A stretch of DNA of 64,000 nt from Diplocarpon mali. Lineage: Eukaryota > Ascomycota > Leotiomycetes > Helotiales > Drepanopezizaceae. Numbering within the stretch: position 1 is the stretch's first letter; the number at the start of each line of letters is the position of its first letter. Made by a program: the position numbers and the translations under genes. Shown in pieces: positions 59,302-64,000 of this stretch. Location: NCBI GenBank assembly GCA_024741835.1, contig JAENRP010000049.1, forward strand, positions 138,317 to 202,316. Direction: 5' to 3'. The notes beneath the pieces were generated by a model, which searched no databases, was not told the origin of the DNA, and worked only from the letters and a program-made list of their open reading frames with translations.

Positions 59302-59322
59302 TTGCACCCCCAACTGGTGCAA
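59302..59322. repeat. 7-bp inverted repeat, possible hairpin
   Basis: TTGCACC and GGTGCAA flank a 7-base spacer just after TGTAACGG at 59294, at the junction of the copia gag remnant and the Gypsy element. Confidence 0.6.
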
Positions 59323-60879
59323 TTACCTAGGAGTATAGCGTTTAAGGTTTTGCAATCTCGATTCGATATAGGATTATTTCGAATTGACCTTAAAGGTGCA
59401 AAAGGATATTCTTATATAATATTATATAAACGGGTAAAGAGCTTAGAGCTGCTTAGGTATATAAGGGAGAAGGTGTTACGGCTGTATCATATGCACGGTT
59501 ATATCACATGTTAGTCAGGTGCACGAAGTCAGGTGCCTGCTAAGGTAGCAAGGTGGCTGGATTATGTGCACGCTAGTGAAGCACCTGTACTTATTCTAGA
59601 GGAGCTCTATTAGAGACTCTCTCTTCTTCTTTATCTTTTCTTCTTAATTATATAGTATACCTTTTAAAGTAATATAGTCAGCGTTATTCAATTCTCGCCT
59701 TTTGTACGCTTGAGAGCAAGTTGTAATATAAGAAAAGATCAACTCAACCTTTGCTAAGAAGCTTAATATCAACCCCCTTTAGAATTGTCATTTCGAACTA
59801 CCTTAAGTAACTCGATCTCTTGATCTCGACTTCTATTACAAACTGCCTTAAGCAACTCGTACGTAGCGCCTAGATCTTACTAATCTAGTTTTTAAAGAAA
59901 GCTGAAAAACGACCTTTAAATATAAGATTAGCTCGTTTTTTCGACCCCTTACCTCCTCTATTTAGCAAACGGAATTTTACCTTTAATTTTAATTTGAAAA
60001 AAATTATTCACTATACTCTCGCTTTGCTAGCGTAGGCTGCTGCCTAGAGCACTCCTTACTCCCTTCGAATACAACTCGACTCCTTAAAGACACCTCCTTG
60101 CGAACAAGTCGTTAACCTTTCTTTATACTCCCCGTTGACCTATACTCGTCGACCTATACTCGTTGACTCTTCCTTATACTCTTTGAAGCTCCTTACTCCT
60201 TCCTTTGAAATACTTAAGTACGAAACTAAGGGACCTATACCTATATATATACGTAAAGACTTAGTTAGCCTTAGTAGGTTATATTATACCGTTAGAGACT
60301 AAGTCAACTTTAGTAGAGTGATAAGCTTTAGATCCTTAGACCCTACTTCCCTAGATTTGCACTACACCCTTAGGCAACCTTATTGCAACTCCTAATTAGT
60401 AAAGATACGTGATCCTAAAGTAAAACCTTCTTTCTTAAGATCTATAAACCTACGATACCTTAATATATACTCTACTAGAAGGCTTTAAGAACGTATATAG
60501 CTCTGCTTATACTAATCTTCCCCCTTTTAAATAGGTTACTATTTAGCATTAGGTCCCTTTAGACTAAACTAGATAATATAAAGAGAGTTAGTACTTAAGA
60601 CCTCTAATCTTATACTACTTAAGAGAAGTGAAAGGTTAATAGCACTTCTACCAGGCCTTACTGCTACTACTCTACTAAGCCTTACTACCACTAGTTTACT
60701 AGGCCTTACTGCTACCAGTTCCAGTTCTATAGGCCTTACTGCTAACCCTAGTCCTAGAGATATTCCCCCTTTAAAGCTCACTTAGGAAGCTACCTCCTTT
60801 AGTACGAATCCTACTCTTAGTCCTAGCTTATAAGTGGATTCTTAAAATACTCCCCTTCTATTAATTGAAGTTAAGGAAG

Positions 60880-62000
60880 AACCGACGTCTACTTTTACTA
60901 TATCGGCCCCTCTCTTCTTAGCTGCTTAGCAGGCCGAAATTGCGAACTTTATCGGCACTACTATAGTTACTACTCTTTAAAATAATACTACTGCCCCTTC
61001 TTCCTTAAGTGCTAGCCCTTAGAATACTCAGTCCTTTACCGCCGACTTACTACCTCCCTTAGACTATTACCTCTTAATCATTAGACCTTTAATCCTAGCT
61101 ATTAACCTTTATCAAATCAAGTACCTTTAAACCTATTTTAGCAACTATTAAGGTAAAATCACTTATAATGCTTAAAAGATGGCTATAAAGGTATTTATTT
61201 AAGAGTATTTAAGCAACTTCACTTTAAAAAAGGACTAGATTATTACTTACTTTAAGTATATAATAGGTAAAGCTTAAAACTTAATCTTATAATATATAGA
61301 TCCTATCTTTATTAGTGAGTTTATATACGCTACTAATATCCTTAGGGTCTTAAATTAAAGGTTCTTTAATTATAATTACATTTAATCTACTAAGCTTAAA
61401 TATAGTAGGCTAATTATAGGTTTATTATTATATAATAAGTTCTGATTTAAGTTTATTACCCTTACTATAGTTAGAAAGATCGATTAGTCTTATTAGTTCG
61501 ATAACATTTATAAAAAGGTCTCCTTAGCTTTAAAGAATAACCTTTAAGTAAAGAAGTATAAAATGAATAATAATTATACTACTTTAGATAAGTTCTTAGC
61601 TATTGCAAACCGCAAGGCTTATAATATTAAGTAAGAAGAGGCCTATAACGCTTAATAAGTCGCCTTTGCTATTACGTTCTCCCCTTCGAAGGACCGCGTC
61701 CTTAGTATATTGAAAAGGGAGTTATAGAGACCTATTGCTATAGCTACCTCCTTAGCTCCCTGCACTTGTTCTCCCTTACCGGCGACTTATTAAGAAAGGT
61801 CTGCTAGCTTAAAGCTATCGTCTAGTCTCTATTATAACTGCAGGGCCCTTAGTCACTATGCGACGGACTGCCTAAAGCTAAAGAAGTAGGGCGAATTTAT
61901 AATAATTAAAGTTAAGATAGAAAACGACCTACTATTAGGAAACTGCTAAGCTATAGTAAAGACTCCTATTATAGTATAAGTTATAATTTATAAAAAGATT
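60880..62000 (+). pseudogene. Gypsy gag, RIP-degraded
   Basis: Plus-strand frame with long open parts, ending in a zinc-knuckle-like CRALSHYATDCLKLK near 61830-61880, where the first Cys reads Tyr (YYNC). Stops at TAG/TAA interrupt upstream segments. Confidence 0.75.
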
Positions 62001-62575
62001 TAGATTTTGATTCCTACCTATTAATAGGCGGCCGCTAGTTTTTAATTCCTATAGAACTAGCTTAAAATAGATCATTTATTAAAACAGTTACCTATATTAA
62101 TAGTAGAGTTAATATTTTCAGTATTATTAAGACGTCTTTAATATACTAGCTCTTTTAAAGACTTAAAGTGAAATTTATTAAATTGCTTAAACCGATTACC
62201 CTTACTAGCTATAATAGCCTTAAGGGAGAAACTATTCGATTTGCTATCTTACTTACCTTTATAATCGATAGGCGATAAATAAACTTCCTTTTCCTAATTA
62301 TAAGCTTAGAAGCAACTGACGTTTTAATTAATAGGAAGTTCTTAAAGCACTATGACCTTAAATAATCTTATAGAAAGGGGAAAAATAGTATCTTTTAGCC
62401 TAAGGATATGCCTATTATCTCCTACTTTAATCGATGCGTACTAATTGATCTCTTATAGCTAATAAAACCCCTAATAGCTTAATAAGACGTCGATTGTTAA
62501 GCAGCTATAATAGACGCTAAGGATAAAGACCTTAGAATGGCCTGAGCCTAGCTCTTAGTGCTAGTAAGCAATAAT

Positions 62576-62720
62576 GCCTCGAATTCTACTCCTAGTCCTA
62601 GCTTGCGAGTGAAATCTGCGAACTCGAATTCTACTCCTAGTCCTAGCCTGCGAGTGAAATCTGCGAACTCGAATCCTACTCCTAGTCCTAGCTTGCAAGT
62701 AAAATCTGCTAATTCGATTC
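62576..62720 (+). repeat. 45-bp tandem repeat, three copies and a partial
   Basis: Unit of 45 bp encoding NSTPSPSLRVKSANS. Two nearly identical copies, a third with NPT and LQV changes, then a partial. Lies between the protease-like region and reverse transcriptase of the Gypsy element, in an open frame (62558-62875). Confidence 0.9.
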
Positions 62721-62879
62721 CTACTCCTATGGCCTCTTATAGACCTAAGGATAGCAGTTTCTTTAGAGATTTGAAAAGAGATCTGAACTGTATAAAGAAG
62801 GCCCTATTAAAAGTACTAGACCCCTTGCTTCCTCTCTTAGTAAAGAGAAACGCTCTTTTAAAGATAGCTTACTAAATCA

Positions 62880-64000
62880 GCCTAATCTTAGCCTTAGCAA
62901 TCGGCGCCCTTTACTATTGCTTTATAACTAAGGTAAGACGAGCTATATAAATTTAAGAACTGGCGCTTAAAGAGTTTATATTCATAAGCTCTATTTACGA
63001 TCTAGATTAAGAAATCAATTGCCGAGAATCGGTTAGGCAAGCTGAAATTAGCTCCCTTGGCCTTAGTTCGGCGCTGCAAACTAAGTATAAGAGCAACGAT
63101 GAGCTAATAGATTAAAAGCTCCTGCCTTAATACGCTAAATTTAAGAATATTTTCAATTGCTAGGCCTTTGATCAACTGCTAGAACCTAGGCTAAGGGTAG
63201 ATTATAAAATCGAACTAATAGGCGAGAACAACTTAATAATCGAACCCTTTTGCCGCTTTATTAATAAATAGCTTTTAAAGGTTAAGAGCTATATTCTTAA
63301 GAACCTATATAAAGGATTTATCGAAGCTTCGAGTTCCCCTTAGGTAGCCTTAATCCTCTTTATTAGAAAAGCTAATGGCTCCTTACGTTTATATATTGAC
63401 TATTAGAAATTAAATACCTTAACGAAGAAAGACCCCTATTCAATTCCACTTATTAATAAGATAATAGCACATATATTGAAAGCTTATGTTTTTATAAAAA
63501 TCGATATATAATAAGCCTTCTATTATATCCGCATATTAGCTGATACTAAGGACCTAACTACCTTTTGCATACGTTATAAGACCTATAAATATAAGGTTCT
63601 GCCATTCGGGCTAATAAATAGGCCTGCTACCTTTTAAAGGTTTATTAACGATATTCTCTTTAACTACCTTAACGATTTTTACTCTACTTATTTAAATGAT
63701 ATTCTAATCTACTTAGAAAACTCCCTTAATTATAAGATTTATATTAAGAAGATCTTAGGAATTCTCTAACGCTACGGCTTATAAGTAGATATTAAGAAAA
63801 GCGAGTTTAAGGTTATTAAGATTAGGTTCCTAGGGTTTATTATTAGAATTTATAGAATTGAGGTAGACCTTAATAAGGTTTTAGTCATTTAGGAGTGGAA
63901 ATACGCTAAGAATGTATGCGGCGTATAAAGCTTCTTAGGGTTTTATAATTTCTACTGAAGGTTTATTCAAAGCTATAGCTGTATCTGCCGACCTTTAATA
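62880..64000 (+). pseudogene. Gypsy reverse transcriptase, 5' part, RIP-degraded and truncated by window
   Basis: Clear Gypsy/chromovirus reverse transcriptase: LFIRKANGSLRLYIDY near 63358, KLNTLTKKDPYS, VFIKIDIQ-type, YKYKVLPFGLINRPATF near 63600, then FLGFIIRIYRIEVDLNKV and FLGFYNFY to the window end. The YLDD active site reads YLND at 63689-63700. TAG codons occur where Gln, Arg or Trp is expected. Runs past 64000. Confidence 0.85.

Larger units (their letters stand above)
59294..64000 (+). mobile_element. Gypsy-type LTR retrotransposon, 5' part, cut by window end
   Basis: Probable 5' LTR beginning at TGTTACGG (59474) and ending near 59770; an alternative start TGTAACGG lies at 59294. Gag, a linker with tandem repeats and a Gypsy reverse transcriptase follow in the plus direction. 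The end lies beyond the window, so target site and 3' LTR cannot be checked. Confidence 0.75.

Noticed and set aside
35870..64000. AT-rich block as centromere or telomere
   Set aside because: Possible for fungal AT-rich nested retroelements, but no telomere repeat or other specific mark is visible, so it cannot be called.

Overview
The window reads as nuclear DNA of a filamentous ascomycete (Pezizomycotina). Genes carry short GT-AG introns (about 45-115 bp), FAS-alpha and FAS-beta form a head-to-head pair, and the right-hand 28 kb is an AT-rich block of retrotransposons bearing the marks of repeat-induced point mutation (RIP). Leotiomycetes is possible, but that is a guess; no marker here fixes the class.

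Left half (1-35,870, normal base composition). The window opens inside an amidohydrolase-family gene. Next comes a broken neutral ceramidase (pseudogene), then HGH1 (minus), a small four-helix membrane protein, a cytochrome b2-type L-lactate dehydrogenase, a Rab GTPase with a Gly/Met-rich insert, the SNARE YKT6 (minus, last exon lost in a run of N), and the two cytosolic fatty acid synthase genes. FAS2 (alpha, minus) and FAS1 (beta, plus) diverge from a 1.85-kb shared upstream region and together encode the whole type I FAS. A small cysteine-rich secreted protein sits 150 bp before composition changes. Intergenic stretches are long (0.3-3 kb) and mostly featureless.

Right half (35,870-64,000). 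After a 2.4-kb transition zone comes a nested stack of LTR retrotransposons whose boundaries can be read to the base. A copia-like gag on the plus strand is split at GCTAT by a minus-strand copia element (38,684-58,581). That outer element is itself split twice. A second copy of the same family (40,516-46,618, minus) sits at a TAAAG target, and a different copia family (48,959-56,555, plus) sits at an ATTAT target. All four LTRs of the first family are 195 bp; both LTRs of the second are 198 bp. A Gypsy-type element follows from about 59.3-59.5 kb and runs off the right edge inside reverse transcriptase. All the elements are riddled with TAG/TAA stops and G-to-A/C-to-T differences, and two of the reverse transcriptases have lost an Asp of the catalytic YxDD motif, so none looks autonomous.

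Most worth a second look: the gene-edge cysteine-rich peptide, a tandem motif shared by unrelated element families, the half-tRNA-type primer site shared by two copia families, and the ceramidase that decayed outside the RIP block. No clearly new biological system was found.
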